Source: Planctomycetota bacterium | Lineage (GTDB): Bacteria; Planctomycetota; MHYJ01; WSZJ01; JACPWG01 | Direction: 5' to 3' | Assembly (NCBI GenBank): GCA_016220045.1 | Contig: JACRIP010000236.1 | Span: 1-18,121, forward strand | DNA length: 18,121 nucleotides | Part shown: one piece after another, positions 8,667-17,805 of the stretch | How positions within the stretch are numbered: position 1 is the stretch's first letter | Layout of the letters: every line of letters begins with the position of its first letter | Notes under the pieces: generated by a model | Databases searched by the model: none | What the model was told of the DNA's origin: nothing | The model's input: only the letters and a program-made list of their open reading frames with translations | Translations under genes and position numbers: made by a program

Positions 8667-9095
8667 ATGGATTCCGACCTCACCCTCCGCTCGGGCATCG
8701 TCGTCCCGCGCGCCGCGCTGCGCGTGACCTTCTGCCGCGCCGGCGGTCCCGGCGGCCAGAACGTCAACAAGGTCAGCACCAAGGCCGAGGTGCGCCTGCG
8801 CCTGGAGGAGGTCCCCGCGCTGACCGATGAACAGCGCGCGCGCGTGCGCGCACGCTTCCCGTCCTACTTCACCAAGGATGGCGAGCTCCTCCTGACATCC
8901 CAGCTCTCGCGCAGCCAGCTCCAGAATCTCGAAGACTGTCTCGACCGCGTGCGCGCCATCATCGAAACCGGGATCATTCCGCCCAAGCGCCGCCGTCCGA
9001 CCCGTCCGACCTGGTCTTCCCAGCTCCGCCGGGTAGATGAGAAACGACACCAGGCCCGCCACCGCTCCGACCGGCGCGTGGACGCGGGCGATTGA
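8667..9095 (+). CDS. arfB: ArfB-type peptidyl-tRNA hydrolase (RF-1 domain)
   Basis: This 142-residue protein has the length and layout of ArfB (YaeJ). The GGQ catalytic motif is at residues 29-31 within A-G-G-P-G-G-Q-N-V-N-K, as in release-factor-like hydrolases. A C-terminal tail from about residue 109 is rich in Arg and Lys, as in the part of ArfB that inserts into the empty mRNA channel. ArfB frees ribosomes stalled on mRNAs that lack a stop codon by cleaving peptidyl-tRNA, in the cytoplasm. The short length and lack of a codon-recognition domain exclude a true release factor. The start has only a weak upstream purine stretch. It lies 50 nt after the kinase and 22 nt before the aminopeptidase start, so it may be transcribed with them, but no functional tie is evident. 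Confidence 0.9.
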   Translation: MDSDLTLRSGIVVPRAALRVTFCRAGGPGGQNVNKVSTKAEVRLRLEEVPALTDEQRARVRARFPSYFTKDGELLLTSQLSRSQLQNLEDCLDRVRAIIETGIIPPKRRRPTRPTWSSQLRRVDEKRHQARHRSDRRVDAGD

Positions 9096-9103
9096 CCCCC
9101 GTC

Positions 9104-9109
9104 GAGGAG
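9104..9109 (+). promoter_or_regulatory. Shine-Dalgarno for the M1 aminopeptidase
   Basis: GAGGAG lies 8 nt before the ATG at 9118, which begins a signal peptide. It supports this start over an in-frame upstream start at 9037 that would overlap arfB. Confidence 0.75.
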
Positions 9110-9117
9110 AACCCAGG

Positions 9118-11862
9118 ATGCCCGACCTGAACCGCTTGATCAGGCGTCTGTCCCCGCTGCTCTTTCTGCTCCTCGCCGCCGCCCTGCCCGCGACTGCCGA
9201 CGAGCTGAAACCGGAGCAGCGCAACTACGATCTCGAAGACCTCACCCTCGACCTGCGCGTCGATCTCGCGGCCAAAAAAGTCATCGGTAGCGCCACCTGG
9301 CTCTTCAAGCCCACCGCCGACAAGTTCGCCCTCCTCGCCCTCCACTGCGAGGACACGATCGTCTTCGCGGCTTTCGTGGGGGAGCGCGGCAAGCCTGAGC
9401 CCGCGCGCCGCATCCGCCTCGACGGCGGCGTCCTGCGCATCGACCTCGCCCGCGAGTTCCCCAAGGACGCGCCGCTCGAGGCCCGCATCGAGTACGAGGC
9501 GACCCCCAAGCGCGGCCTCTACTTCTTTTCCCCGACCCCCGAGCATCCCGAAACCCCGTCCCAGGTCTGGAGCCAGGGCGAGGGCCAGGACAACCGCCAC
9601 TGGTTCCCCTGCTACGACGAGCCCGACGACCGCTTCAAGGTCACCCAGCGCATCCGCGTGCCCGAGGGCTATCAGGTCGTCGCCAACGGCGTCCTCGCGG
9701 AAACCAAGACCGAAGAAACCCCGGCCCCCGCCGCTCCTGCTCCCGCCGGCGCCGCGCCCGCCCAGGACGCCAAACCCGCGCCGCCGCTCCGCGAAACCGT
9801 CTTCACCTTCCGCTTCGACCAGAACCTCGTTGCCTACCTGGTTTCCCTGATCGTCGGCAAGTTCGACGTCGTCGAGGAGACCTGGGAGGGCGTGCCGCTG
9901 CGCTACTACGTCCCGCCCGGCCGCAAGAGCGCGATCCGCCTCGCCTTCGGGTTGACGCCCGAGATGATGAAGTTCTTCTCCGCCTACACCGGCTGCAAGT
10001 ACCCCTACACCTCCTACGCGCAGACCACGGTCTGGGACTTCATCTACGGCGGCATGGAGAACTCCTCCGTCACCACCCTCAACCAGCGCGCGCTGCACGC
10101 GCCGCGCTCCCACGTCGACTACCAGGCCGACGGGCTGGTCGCCCACGAGCTCGCCCATTCCTGGTTCGGCGACCTCTTGACCTGTCTCGACTGGCAGGAA
10201 ATGTGGCTCAACGAGGGCTTCGCCACCTACTTCGCCGACCTCTGGACCGAAGAGCACGGCGGCGCCGAGGAGTTCCTGCTCGATCGGGTTGACACCGCAG
10301 ACGGCTACGCGGCCGCCTCGACCCCGGAGCTGCTGGCGCGGCTCAGGCGCGAGCCCGGCAAGGAGAAGAAGCCCCTGGAGCTGCCCGAGGGCATGAACTA
10401 CACCAAGGGCTCCGTCGTGCTGCACACGCTGCGTCACGTCATGGGCGACGAAAAGTTCCGCGAAGGCATCCGCCGCTGGGTCGCACAGCACCGGGACGCC
10501 GGTGTGACCTCCGAGGAGTTCCGCGCCTCCCTCGAGGAAGTCTACGGCGATAACCTGGGCTGGTTCTTCGATCAATGGGTCTACGGCGCGGGCGTGCCCG
10601 AGTTCTCGGTGGACTACGAATGGCACGAGGCGGTGCGCCACGCCGTGGTGCGCGTGCGCCAGACCCAGCCGATCTCCCTCGGGCGCGATCTCTACCGCCT
10701 CCCCGTCGACCTCGGCTTCGGGTTCGCCGTGGGCGAGCGCGGGGTCCAGGTCGAGATCCGTCGCGTCTGGGTGGACGCGCGGCAGCAAGAATTCGAGTTC
10801 GACCTGCCGCGTGCGCCGGAGTTCGTGAGCTTCGACGTGGGCGCGCGCATCGCCAAGCGGCTGGACTTCGCCCGGCCGCCGGCGATGTTGGAGGCCCAGC
10901 TCCTGCGCGACTCGGACGTGACCGGCCGCTACGCCGCGGCGCGCCGGCTCGGCCGCGAGGGCAAGGCGGCGCGCGCCGCCCTCGAGCGGGCACTCAAGGA
11001 CGAGGCGAACTACCGCGTGCGCGCGCGCATCGTCGAGGCGCTCGCCGAAGCCGACGCCGAGGGCGCGGCGCCGGCGCTGGTCGAGGCGGCGAAGGATGTG
11101 CGCGCCGAAGTCCGCAAGGCGGCGGCCGCCGCGCTCGGCAAACTCGCCGCCGAGAAGGCGCAGCCCACGCTCGCCGCGCTCGCCGAGTCGGACGCCAGCG
11201 ACGAAGTGCGCGAAGCGGCGCTGCGCGGGCTCGCGGCCTGCAAGGCCCCGGGCGCGGGGGAGATCTATCGGCGCGCGCTGCGCTGGCCCTCGTATCGCGA
11301 GGCCGTGCGCGGCGCGGCGATCGAGGGGTTGGCGAAGTCCGGCGACGTCGCGGCGATTCCCGAGCTGCTGCCCTTCGTGACCGGCACCTGGGAAGCCGGA
11401 TCCATGCACCGGGTGAAGGCCCTAGCCATGGACCAGCTTGCGGGCCTGGCGCCGAAGGACCCGCGCGTGGTGGAAGCGGTGCTCCAGGCGTTCGGCGATC
11501 CGTATTTCCGGACGCGGTCGGCGGCGGCGCGCGCGCTGGGGCGGATGCAGCCGTCGGCGGCGGCGGGGAAGTTGCTGGAGCGGCTGGAGACCGAGACCGA
11601 CCCGGGGGTGAAGGATGCGATCCGGGCGGCGCTGAAGGAACTGGTCGGCGGCGGCGGCGCGGGCACGGCGTCGGCGGCGGGGACGGCGAAGACGGCCGAG
11701 GAGCTGGAAGCCGAAGCGGCGGCGCTCGAGGCCGATGCGGCGGCGCTGGCGCTCGACGGCGAGATGAAGAAGCTGGAGGCGCAGAAGCTGCGGCTGCGCG
11801 CGAAGGCGCTGCGCGACAAAGCGGGCGGCGGCGGCAAGAAGAAGGACGCGGACAAGAAGTAG
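9118..11862 (+). CDS. Exported M1-family zinc aminopeptidase with HEAT repeats
   Basis: This 914-residue protein starts with a signal peptide (hydrophobic core at about 12-24, ending near A-T-A-D). The M1 peptidase signatures are complete: G-G-M-E-N at 311-315, the zinc site H-E-L-A-H at 343-347, the third ligand in N-E-G-F-A (Glu366) and the catalytic Tyr428 in N-Y-T-K-G. It should remove N-terminal amino acids from peptides outside the cytoplasm. A Pro/Ala-rich insert (about 202-222) interrupts the N-terminal domain. From about residue 595 to 840 there are helical HEAT-like repeats, followed by an Ala/Glu/Lys coiled coil (about 858-902) and a Lys-rich tail. HEAT repeats after an M1 core are known in this family and may bind substrate or partners. 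It follows arfB closely and precedes a repeat-rich gap. Confidence 0.95.
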   Translation: MPDLNRLIRRLSPLLFLLLAAALPATADELKPEQRNYDLEDLTLDLRVDLAAKKVIGSATWLFKPTADKFALLALHCEDTIVFAAFVGERGKPEPARRIRLDGGVLRIDLAREFPKDAPLEARIEYEATPKRGLYFFSPTPEHPETPSQVWSQGEGQDNRHWFPCYDEPDDRFKVTQRIRVPEGYQVVANGVLAETKTEETPAPAAPAPAGAAPAQDAKPAPPLRETVFTFRFDQNLVAYLVSLIVGKFDVVEETWEGVPLRYYVPPGRKSAIRLAFGLTPEMMKFFSAYTGCKYPYTSYAQTTVWDFIYGGMENSSVTTLNQRALHAPRSHVDYQADGLVAHELAHSWFGDLLTCLDWQEMWLNEGFATYFADLWTEEHGGAEEFLLDRVDTADGYAAASTPELLARLRREPGKEKKPLELPEGMNYTKGSVVLHTLRHVMGDEKFREGIRRWVAQHRDAGVTSEEFRASLEEVYGDNLGWFFDQWVYGAGVPEFSVDYEWHEAVRHAVVRVRQTQPISLGRDLYRLPVDLGFGFAVGERGVQVEIRRVWVDARQQEFEFDLPRAPEFVSFDVGARIAKRLDFARPPAMLEAQLLRDSDVTGRYAAARRLGREGKAARAALERALKDEANYRVRARIVEALAEADAEGAAPALVEAAKDVRAEVRKAAAAALGKLAAEKAQPTLAALAESDASDEVREAALRGLAACKAPGAGEIYRRALRWPSYREAVRGAAIEGLAKSGDVAAIPELLPFVTGTWEAGSMHRVKALAMDQLAGLAPKDPRVVEAVLQAFGDPYFRTRSAAARALGRMQPSAAAGKLLERLETETDPGVKDAIRAALKELVGGGGAGTASAAGTAKTAEELEAEAAALEADAAALALDGEMKKLEAQKLRLRAKALRDKAGGGGKKKDADKK

Positions 11863-11945
11863 CGGTCGGGGCGTCGGCCAGGTCTCCGAACACCTCGCCC
11901 AAACAGATTCGCACCTGCTTCAGCGTCTCCCCACCGCTACCATCC

Positions 11946-12094
<149 letters not shown>

Positions 12095-12256
12095 CGAGAA
12101 CGCAGCTCGCCCCCGCCTGGGTCGAGCAACCCGGGTCGCTGGTGCTGATGAGCGGAGGCCTCCTCCGGGACGACGGAGATCCGGAGAGCGTAGAGATCGC
12201 GCTTTGCGCGGTGAGAAGCCCGATGGTAATCGTAGTCCGCATTCCTCCATCATTTC

Positions 12257-12260
12257 GGAG
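12257..12260 (+). promoter_or_regulatory. Shine-Dalgarno for the CocE/NonD-type hydrolase
   Basis: GGAG lies 6 nt before the ATG at 12267, which begins a signal peptide. An in-frame TTG at 12204 is less likely because it would bury the signal. Confidence 0.65.
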
Positions 12261-12266
12261 CTTGCG

Positions 12267-14000
12267 ATGGTCCCCCCCGCTGCCGCCCGCGCGCTCTACG
12301 CGCTGCTCACGCTCGCCGTGCTGGTGGCCCTCGGCGTGCCCGCCATTCTCCCACTCCCCCCCGCGTCCGCCCAAGACCCCCGGCCCGCCGAGGCCCGCGC
12401 GCCCGCCGCGCCCACCGAGGTCGCGGTGCCGATGCGCGACGGCAAGACGCTTGCCGCCGACCTCTACCTGCCCGCCGCCTCCGGAAAATACCCGACCGTC
12501 CTGATCCAGACGCCCTACGGCAAGCAGCGCATGGGCGCGGTCCTCTCCGATCCGGAGGCCTCGCTCGGCGAGACCGGGCGCGGCGCGGCTTCCGACATGC
12601 AAGTGCTCATGGACCGCGACCACTATGCCTATGTCGTCGCCGATTGGCGCGGCTTCTACGGCTCCAAGGCGGCCATGGCGCGCGTCAAGCGCGGCGAGTG
12701 GCGCCGCGGCCACGACGGCTACGACACCGTGGAATGGATCGCCGCCCAGCCCTGGTCGGACGGCAAGATCGGCACCTGGGGCGGCAGCGCCCTCGGCAAG
12801 CAGCAGCTCGACACCGCCGCCGAGCACCCACCCCACCTCGTCTGCTGTGTTCCCCTGATCGCCGCCATGGGCCAGGGCTACGCGGACTACTACGAGGGCG
12901 GCGTTCTCCTCGAAGGGCACGTGCAGCGCCTCGACCAGCTCGGCTTCGGGGTGAGCGCCCTGGTGCGCGCCGCGCCCCTCTCCGGCGCCCTGGCCTGGAA
13001 ACTCGCCGCCGGCAGGACCTATCACCCCGAGGCGATCGCCGTGCCCTGCCTCTTCATCACCGGCTGGTGGGACAGCTACCCGGATCTGGTCGTGCGCACC
13101 TTCGAGGACGTGATCGCGCGCGGCGGCCCCGCCGCCCGCGCCGGCTCCAAGCTCCTCCTCGGCCCCTGGGACCATGTCTCGGTCGGCGTGGCCCGACAGG
13201 GGGATCGGGACTTCTCCGGAGCGGCGCTCGAGTCCGGGCGCGCGGCCCGCGCCTTCCTCGACCGCTGGCTGCGCGGGACCGGCGCCGCCGCCGCTGCCGA
13301 AGATGCCGTTCCGCGCGTGCGCTACTGGGTCGCCGGCGAGGAGGGCTGGCGCGCCGCCGAGTCCTGGAGCGCACTCCCGCGCGGCACTCTCGTTCGCTAC
13401 CTGGACGCGACCGGCGGCATCGTCGCCGCCCGCCCGGTCGCGCCGGCCGCCGGCGACCGCACCTACCGCCACGACCCGCGCGACCCCGCGCCGACCCTCG
13501 GCGGCGCCAACCTCCCGCCCATGAAGCACGGGCCTACCGACCACGCGGCGCTCGGCGCCCGCCACGACCTCCTGGTATACTCGACGCCGGCGCTCGTCGA
13601 GCCGCTGCGCCTCAACGGGTGCGCGGAGCTCGCGTTCACCTTCGCCGCCGACCGCGCCGACTGCGACTTCTCCGCCCGCCTCTGCGACGTCACGCCCGAC
13701 GGCAAGGCCTTGCTCATCGCCGATGCCGTGGGCCGCGCCAAACTGCGCGACGGGACGGATCAGGCGAAACCCCTAACTCCCGGCGCGACCGTGGCGCTGA
13801 CCCTGCGCTTCCCGCCCACGGCGGCGACCCTCCCCGCGGGCCATCGGCTGCGGCTCTACCTCGGCTCGGCGAATTGGCCGCGCTACGAGCGCAATCCGCA
13901 CACCGGCGCGGACCATTGGGACGCCAAGGGCGCACTCGATCTGAACGTCACGGTGCATCACGACGCCGCGGAGTTGCGGCTCCCGACCTTGAAAGACTGA
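12267..14000 (+). CDS. Exported CocE/NonD-family alpha/beta hydrolase
   Basis: This 577-residue protein has a signal peptide with likely cleavage after A-S-A near residue 35. The fold is that of CocE/NonD and X-Pro dipeptidyl-peptidase (S15) enzymes. The catalytic triad can be placed by family motifs: Ser174 in G-G-S-A-L-G, Asp269 in G-W-W-D and His303 in G-P-W-D-H. The strand preceding the active site (P-M-R-D-G-K-T-L-A-A-D-L-Y) and the C-terminal jelly-roll domain (from about residue 445) are also typical. Members hydrolyse acyl esters, beta-lactam-type esters or peptides; the substrate here cannot be told. The nucleophile elbow G-x-S-A-x-G replaces the more common G-x-S-Y-x-G, a small deviation. 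It stands between the repeat-rich gap and the TPR kinase gene and may be transcribed alone. Confidence 0.92.
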   Translation: MVPPAAARALYALLTLAVLVALGVPAILPLPPASAQDPRPAEARAPAAPTEVAVPMRDGKTLAADLYLPAASGKYPTVLIQTPYGKQRMGAVLSDPEASLGETGRGAASDMQVLMDRDHYAYVVADWRGFYGSKAAMARVKRGEWRRGHDGYDTVEWIAAQPWSDGKIGTWGGSALGKQQLDTAAEHPPHLVCCVPLIAAMGQGYADYYEGGVLLEGHVQRLDQLGFGVSALVRAAPLSGALAWKLAAGRTYHPEAIAVPCLFITGWWDSYPDLVVRTFEDVIARGGPAARAGSKLLLGPWDHVSVGVARQGDRDFSGAALESGRAARAFLDRWLRGTGAAAAAEDAVPRVRYWVAGEEGWRAAESWSALPRGTLVRYLDATGGIVAARPVAPAAGDRTYRHDPRDPAPTLGGANLPPMKHGPTDHAALGARHDLLVYSTPALVEPLRLNGCAELAFTFAADRADCDFSARLCDVTPDGKALLIADAVGRAKLRDGTDQAKPLTPGATVALTLRFPPTAATLPAGHRLRLYLGSANWPRYERNPHTGADHWDAKGALDLNVTVHHDAAELRLPTLKD

Positions 14001-14061
14001 ACCGGACTCAACCTGACCTGACCCGGGTCCGGCCGCAGAGGCGGTCGCAAGCGCCGCCCTT

Positions 14062-14096
14062 GCCGGCCTCCGCGCCTGCGCCGCGAGGTCTCCGGC
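14062..14096. other. Imperfect GC-rich hairpin before the TPR kinase
   Basis: GCCGGCCTC (14062-14070) pairs with GAGG and CCGGC (14085-14096) apart from a 3-nt bulge, with further CGCG pairing inside. There is no T tract after it. It may be a weak terminator of the upstream gene or a 5' leader structure of the kinase. Confidence 0.4.
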
Positions 14097-14173
14097 AGTG
14101 GAGTACGGTGGCGCAGGCCCCCGCTCCGACGCACGAATCTTCCGCGCCCGCGACGGCTTTTTGCGATACCCGC

Positions 14174-17100
14174 ATGAGCGACCCCCAGCCGCCTACGGAA
14201 CCGACCCGGCAGATGCTCCCGGCCGCCGCCGGTCCCAACGCCGAGACGGTCCACCCCGTCGCGACCGACGCGCCGACGGTGTGCCTGCCCGCCGGCGCCC
14301 CCACCATCGAGACGGTCCCCGGGGGCGGCGCGGGCGGCTCCGCGGTGCAGGACTCCTCCGCCGGACGGCGAGCGCGGCCCGGCGGCGTGCCCGAGCCCAC
14401 CGGCGAGCCGTTCGGCCGCTACCGGCTGGTCCGGGAGCTCGGCCGCGGCGGCATGGGCGTGGTCTACCAGGCGTGGGATACCGACCTGAAGCGCTGGGTC
14501 GCCCTCAAAACGCTCCTCCCCGAGGCCGCCCCCACCGCCGCCGACGTCGAGCGCTTCCTGCGCGAGGCGCGCGCCGCCGGCAAGCTGCACCATCCCAACG
14601 TCGTGCAGATCTACGACGTCGGCACCGTCGCCGGCCGCCACTTCTTCACCATGGACTTCATCGCGGGGGAGAGCCTCGACTCCGCGCGCGCCCGGCTGGA
14701 GCCGCGCCGCTTCCTGGAGGTCCTGGCCGACGTCGCGCGCGCGCTGCACGCGGCGCACGAGGCGGGCGTGGTCCACCGCGACGTGAAGCCCGCGAACGTG
14801 CTGCTCGACGGCGCCGGACGGCCGTACGTAAGCGATTTCGGGCTGGCCAAGGAGCAGCGCGAGCAGCTCGGTGGGGGATTGACCGTATCCGGGGCCGTGT
14901 TGGGCACCCCACCCTACATGTCGCCCGAGCAGGCCCAGGGCCAGGCGGAGCGGATCGGCCCGCGCTCCGACCTGTGGGGGCTAGGGGTGATGCTCTACGA
15001 GCACCTGGCGGGGCGGCCGCCCTTCGAGGGACGGGGCCTGGTCGAGGTGTTGCGCCACATCGTGGAGCAGGAGCCGCTGCCGCCCACGCGCGCCGCCGCC
15101 GCCGCGGGCCGGCCGCCGGCTCGCGGCGAGTCGGGAAAGGGGTCGAGCGCGGGCCGGCGCCGCGTCCATCCCGACCTCGAGCGGATCTGTCTCACCTGCC
15201 TGGAAAAGGACCCGGCACGCCGCTATGCCTCCGCCGCCGCTTTCGCCGACGACCTGGCGCGTTTCCTCGACGGCGAACCGATCGCCGCCCGCGCCCCGTC
15301 GTTCGGGTATCGGGCGCAGAAGTGGCTGGCGCGGCGGCGCGTCTGGGCGGCGGCCGGCGGGCTCGTGCTCCTCGCCGGCGGAGTCGCGGGCTACTTCGCG
15401 TGGCGGGCGGAGGTCGAGCGCGGTCGGGCGCAACGCTCGATCGCGGAAAGCGCCTTTGTGCAGGAGGTGAAGGCCCCACTCGCGGAAGCCCTGGGGGCGC
15501 GGCGCGGCGGGGATCTCGGGCTCTTGGCGCAGGTTGCGTCGCGGGCCGAGCGGCGCGCGGACGAGCTGCTCGCGCAGGACCCCACCCTGGCCGCCGCGCA
15601 TTACGTGAAGGGTTGGCTGGCCCGTCTGCAGGGACGCATGGCGGAGGCCGAGCGCGCGCTGGGCGAGGCGATCCGGCTCCGCCCCGACGACGCGAGCGCC
15701 CGCTACCAGCGCGGCCTGGCCCGCGCCGATCGCTACCGCGAGACCCTCGCCGCCGCCCGGCGCGCCTGGGACCGGAATGTGCGCTCCGGTCGGCCCCTGC
15801 CCGACGCGGAATCCGCTCGCGCGGTCGACATCACCGGCGCCCCGGAGGCGTCGCTCGCCGAGCTCGAGACGCTCCGCCCCGAGCTCGCGCGCATCCGGCA
15901 GGCGGCAGAGGACGACCTCGAGACGACCGCCCGCCTCATCGCCGGCGCCTCGTCCACCGCCCGCCGGGTCGAGGATCGCGAAGCCTGGGTCGCTTGTGGA
16001 CGCGGAGTCTTGGCTCTGCTGCGCGGCGACCTCGCCGTCGCCGAGCGGGAGCTCAAGGCCGCCCTGGAGCTCGACCCGTATCTCGATGACGCGCGACTGG
16101 CCTGGCTCGACCTGCTGGGCCGGCGCGCGCTCACGCGCGAGCTGGACAGCGCGACCCTCCTGGTGGAAATCGATGCGGCCTTGAAGGTGAACCGCGGCCT
16201 GCCCGGACCCTGGCGCCTGCGCTCGCAACTCAACTCCGGGCATGCGCAGGGGTACTTCGATACCGGCCGAAGCGCCCAGGCATTCGCCCTATGGCAGGAG
16301 GCCGAGCAGGACGCGCTCCAGGTCGTACGCCTGGCGCCGCCGGGCGCCGAGCCGCTCCTGCTGCAGTCGACCGTTCTGCAGGCCTGGGCGGCGGGCAAGG
16401 CGGCGCGCGGCGAGGCTTCGGAGGAGATGCTCGGACGCGCGCTCGAGCTGTGCGTGCGCGCCGCGCCGCTGGCGCCGGATTCGGCGGAGGTGCTGGATGA
16501 CCGCGTCGTGGTCGCCCTCCACCTTGCCCGGGCCGAAGCGGGCCGGGGGACGGATCCGCGCCCGCGCCTCCTGGCGGCCGCGGCCGACGCCACGCGCGCC
16601 CTGGAACTCGGCGGACCCGCGGGCGCCCGCCTCAATCTGCTCGGCTGCGTGTACCGGCAGCTCGGGCTGGCAAACCGCGACCGCGGGATCGATCCCCGTT
16701 CGGTCCTGCGGCAGGCGAGCGACGCGTTCGGGAAGTCGGCGGCCCTCAACCCGGCCCTGGCGGCCGCCGCCGTGAACGGCGGGCTGACGTGGACCGAGGT
16801 CGGGGAGGTGGAGGCGACCCGCGCTCAGGACCCGGGTGCCTCCTGGCTCCAGGCCGTCGCGTGCTTCGATGAGGCGCTGCGGCGCGAGCCGAAGTCCGTC
16901 AGCGCGCTGGTCTGCCGCGCCAAGGTGCGGCTGCGGCAGGCGGAGTTTGCGGCGACGCGCGGGCAGGACCCGCGGCAGCTTCTGCAGGCGGTCGAGGAGG
17001 AGTGTCGCTCCGCCCTGAAAACCAACCCCGAGAGCGGCGACGCCCGACTCCTGCTGGGTATGGCCGGGCTCGCTCGCGGGGAATGGGAGAGCGGCGCCGG

Positions 17101-17740
17101 CGGCGACCCTCAGGCCAGCCTGGAACACGCGGTCGCGGAGTTCGGTGAGGCCCTGAAGCGGAATCCGGAGGACCTCCGAGCCTTGGAGAAGCGCGCGGTC
17201 GCGTGGTCCAACCTGGGGCGGAACCGGGCCTCCCGGGGCGCGGATCCGCGCGACTGCTGGCGCTCGGCGATCGCGGATCTGGATCAGGTGCTGCGGCGGA
17301 ATCCGGAGTCGGCCACCGCCTTGGAGTCCCGCGGAGCGGACTACAGCAGCCTGGCCGATTACGAGCTGGACCACGGCGGCGACCCGCGCGAGGCCTTCCG
17401 GGGGGCGATCGCGGACATTTCGGCGGCGCTCACGCGGAACCCGGAGTACGCCATCGGGTACAATAATCGGGCGTATGCCCGATTCCGCCTCGGCGTGGCG
17501 GAGGCGGCGCGCGGGGGCGACTCCGATCCCCACCTTGCGGCCGCCCTCGCGGACGCCGACGCCGCCGTCGCCCGGCACTTCGGCGTGGCGGAACTCACGC
17601 GCGGCGAAATCCTGCGTGCCCTGGGCCGCCACGCGGAGGCGATTCGCGCATTCGAGACCGGCGCGCGGGCGGACGCGCGGTGGGCGGGATGGGCGCAGGC
17701 CGAGATCGAGAAGACCCGTGCGCTGATGGAGGGACGATGA
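14174..17740 (+). CDS. Membrane-anchored Ser/Thr kinase with 46-residue TPR-like repeats
   Basis: This 1188-residue protein starts with a low-complexity Thr/Pro/Ala tail (1-79). The Hanks-type kinase domain runs from residue 80 to about 375 with all key motifs: G-R-G-G-M-G-V-V-Y, the ATP-binding Lys112, H-R-D-V-K-P-A-N from 201 (catalytic Asp203), D-F-G at 221-223 and S-P-E. One membrane segment (about 391-412) follows, placing the kinase in the cytoplasm and the rest outside. A canonical TPR pair lies near 473-530. After it, residues 721-1135 are nine consecutive 46-47-residue repeats with a conserved R-G-x-D-P-R-like hinge, and 673-720 is a weaker tenth. The C-terminal part is probably a protein-binding sensor or scaffold. 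ATG 14174 lacks a clear Shine-Dalgarno; GTG 14108 is an alternative start. Its stop overlaps a possible 22-codon ORF as ATGA. Confidence 0.92.
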   Translation: MSDPQPPTEPTRQMLPAAAGPNAETVHPVATDAPTVCLPAGAPTIETVPGGGAGGSAVQDSSAGRRARPGGVPEPTGEPFGRYRLVRELGRGGMGVVYQAWDTDLKRWVALKTLLPEAAPTAADVERFLREARAAGKLHHPNVVQIYDVGTVAGRHFFTMDFIAGESLDSARARLEPRRFLEVLADVARALHAAHEAGVVHRDVKPANVLLDGAGRPYVSDFGLAKEQREQLGGGLTVSGAVLGTPPYMSPEQAQGQAERIGPRSDLWGLGVMLYEHLAGRPPFEGRGLVEVLRHIVEQEPLPPTRAAAAAGRPPARGESGKGSSAGRRRVHPDLERICLTCLEKDPARRYASAAAFADDLARFLDGEPIAARAPSFGYRAQKWLARRRVWAAAGGLVLLAGGVAGYFAWRAEVERGRAQRSIAESAFVQEVKAPLAEALGARRGGDLGLLAQVASRAERRADELLAQDPTLAAAHYVKGWLARLQGRMAEAERALGEAIRLRPDDASARYQRGLARADRYRETLAAARRAWDRNVRSGRPLPDAESARAVDITGAPEASLAELETLRPELARIRQAAEDDLETTARLIAGASSTARRVEDREAWVACGRGVLALLRGDLAVAERELKAALELDPYLDDARLAWLDLLGRRALTRELDSATLLVEIDAALKVNRGLPGPWRLRSQLNSGHAQGYFDTGRSAQAFALWQEAEQDALQVVRLAPPGAEPLLLQSTVLQAWAAGKAARGEASEEMLGRALELCVRAAPLAPDSAEVLDDRVVVALHLARAEAGRGTDPRPRLLAAAADATRALELGGPAGARLNLLGCVYRQLGLANRDRGIDPRSVLRQASDAFGKSAALNPALAAAAVNGGLTWTEVGEVEATRAQDPGASWLQAVACFDEALRREPKSVSALVCRAKVRLRQAEFAATRGQDPRQLLQAVEEECRSALKTNPESGDARLLLGMAGLARGEWESGAGGDPQASLEHAVAEFGEALKRNPEDLRALEKRAVAWSNLGRNRASRGADPRDCWRSAIADLDQVLRRNPESATALESRGADYSSLADYELDHGGDPREAFRGAIADISAALTRNPEYAIGYNNRAYARFRLGVAEAARGGDSDPHLAAALADADAAVARHFGVAELTRGEILRALGRHAEAIRAFETGARADARWAGWAQAEIEKTRALMEGR
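16334..17578 (+). repeat. Nine coding repeats of 138 bp (46 residues)
   Basis: Units start at 16334, 16472, 16610, 16748, 16886, 17024, 17162, 17300 and 17438; the last has one extra codon. Each encodes N-P-x-x-x-x-A-like opening residues, helix A, a hinge at unit positions 25-30 (R-G-T-D-P-R, R-G-I-D-P-R, R-G-Q-D-P-R, R-G-A-D-P-R and variants) and helix B ending in A-L-x-R. The protein repeats are far better conserved than the DNA, so the array is old and selected rather than a recent expansion. Confidence 0.9.
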
Positions 17741-17805
17741 GCGCCGCGTGGTGGTGCCGTGCTCGCGCGGCGGCCGGCCGGCGGTGGGGGGAGGAGCCCC
17801 GATGA
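17737..17805 (+). CDS. Possible 22-codon coupled small ORF
   Basis: ATG 17737 overlaps the kinase stop as ATGA, and its own TGA (17803-17805) overlaps the cytochrome ATG, again as ATGA. The 22-residue product is Arg/Ala/Trp-rich with no recognised motif. A GGAGGGA sits only 2 nt upstream, too close for a good Shine-Dalgarno. It could couple translation of the kinase and the cytochrome, or be a chance frame in GC-rich DNA. Confidence 0.25.
   Translation: MSAAWWCRARAAAGRRWGEEPR
17790..17796 (+). promoter_or_regulatory. Shine-Dalgarno for the cytochrome c gene
   Basis: GGAGGAG lies 5 nt before the ATG at 17802 and gives the cytochrome its own strong ribosome-binding site. Confidence 0.8.
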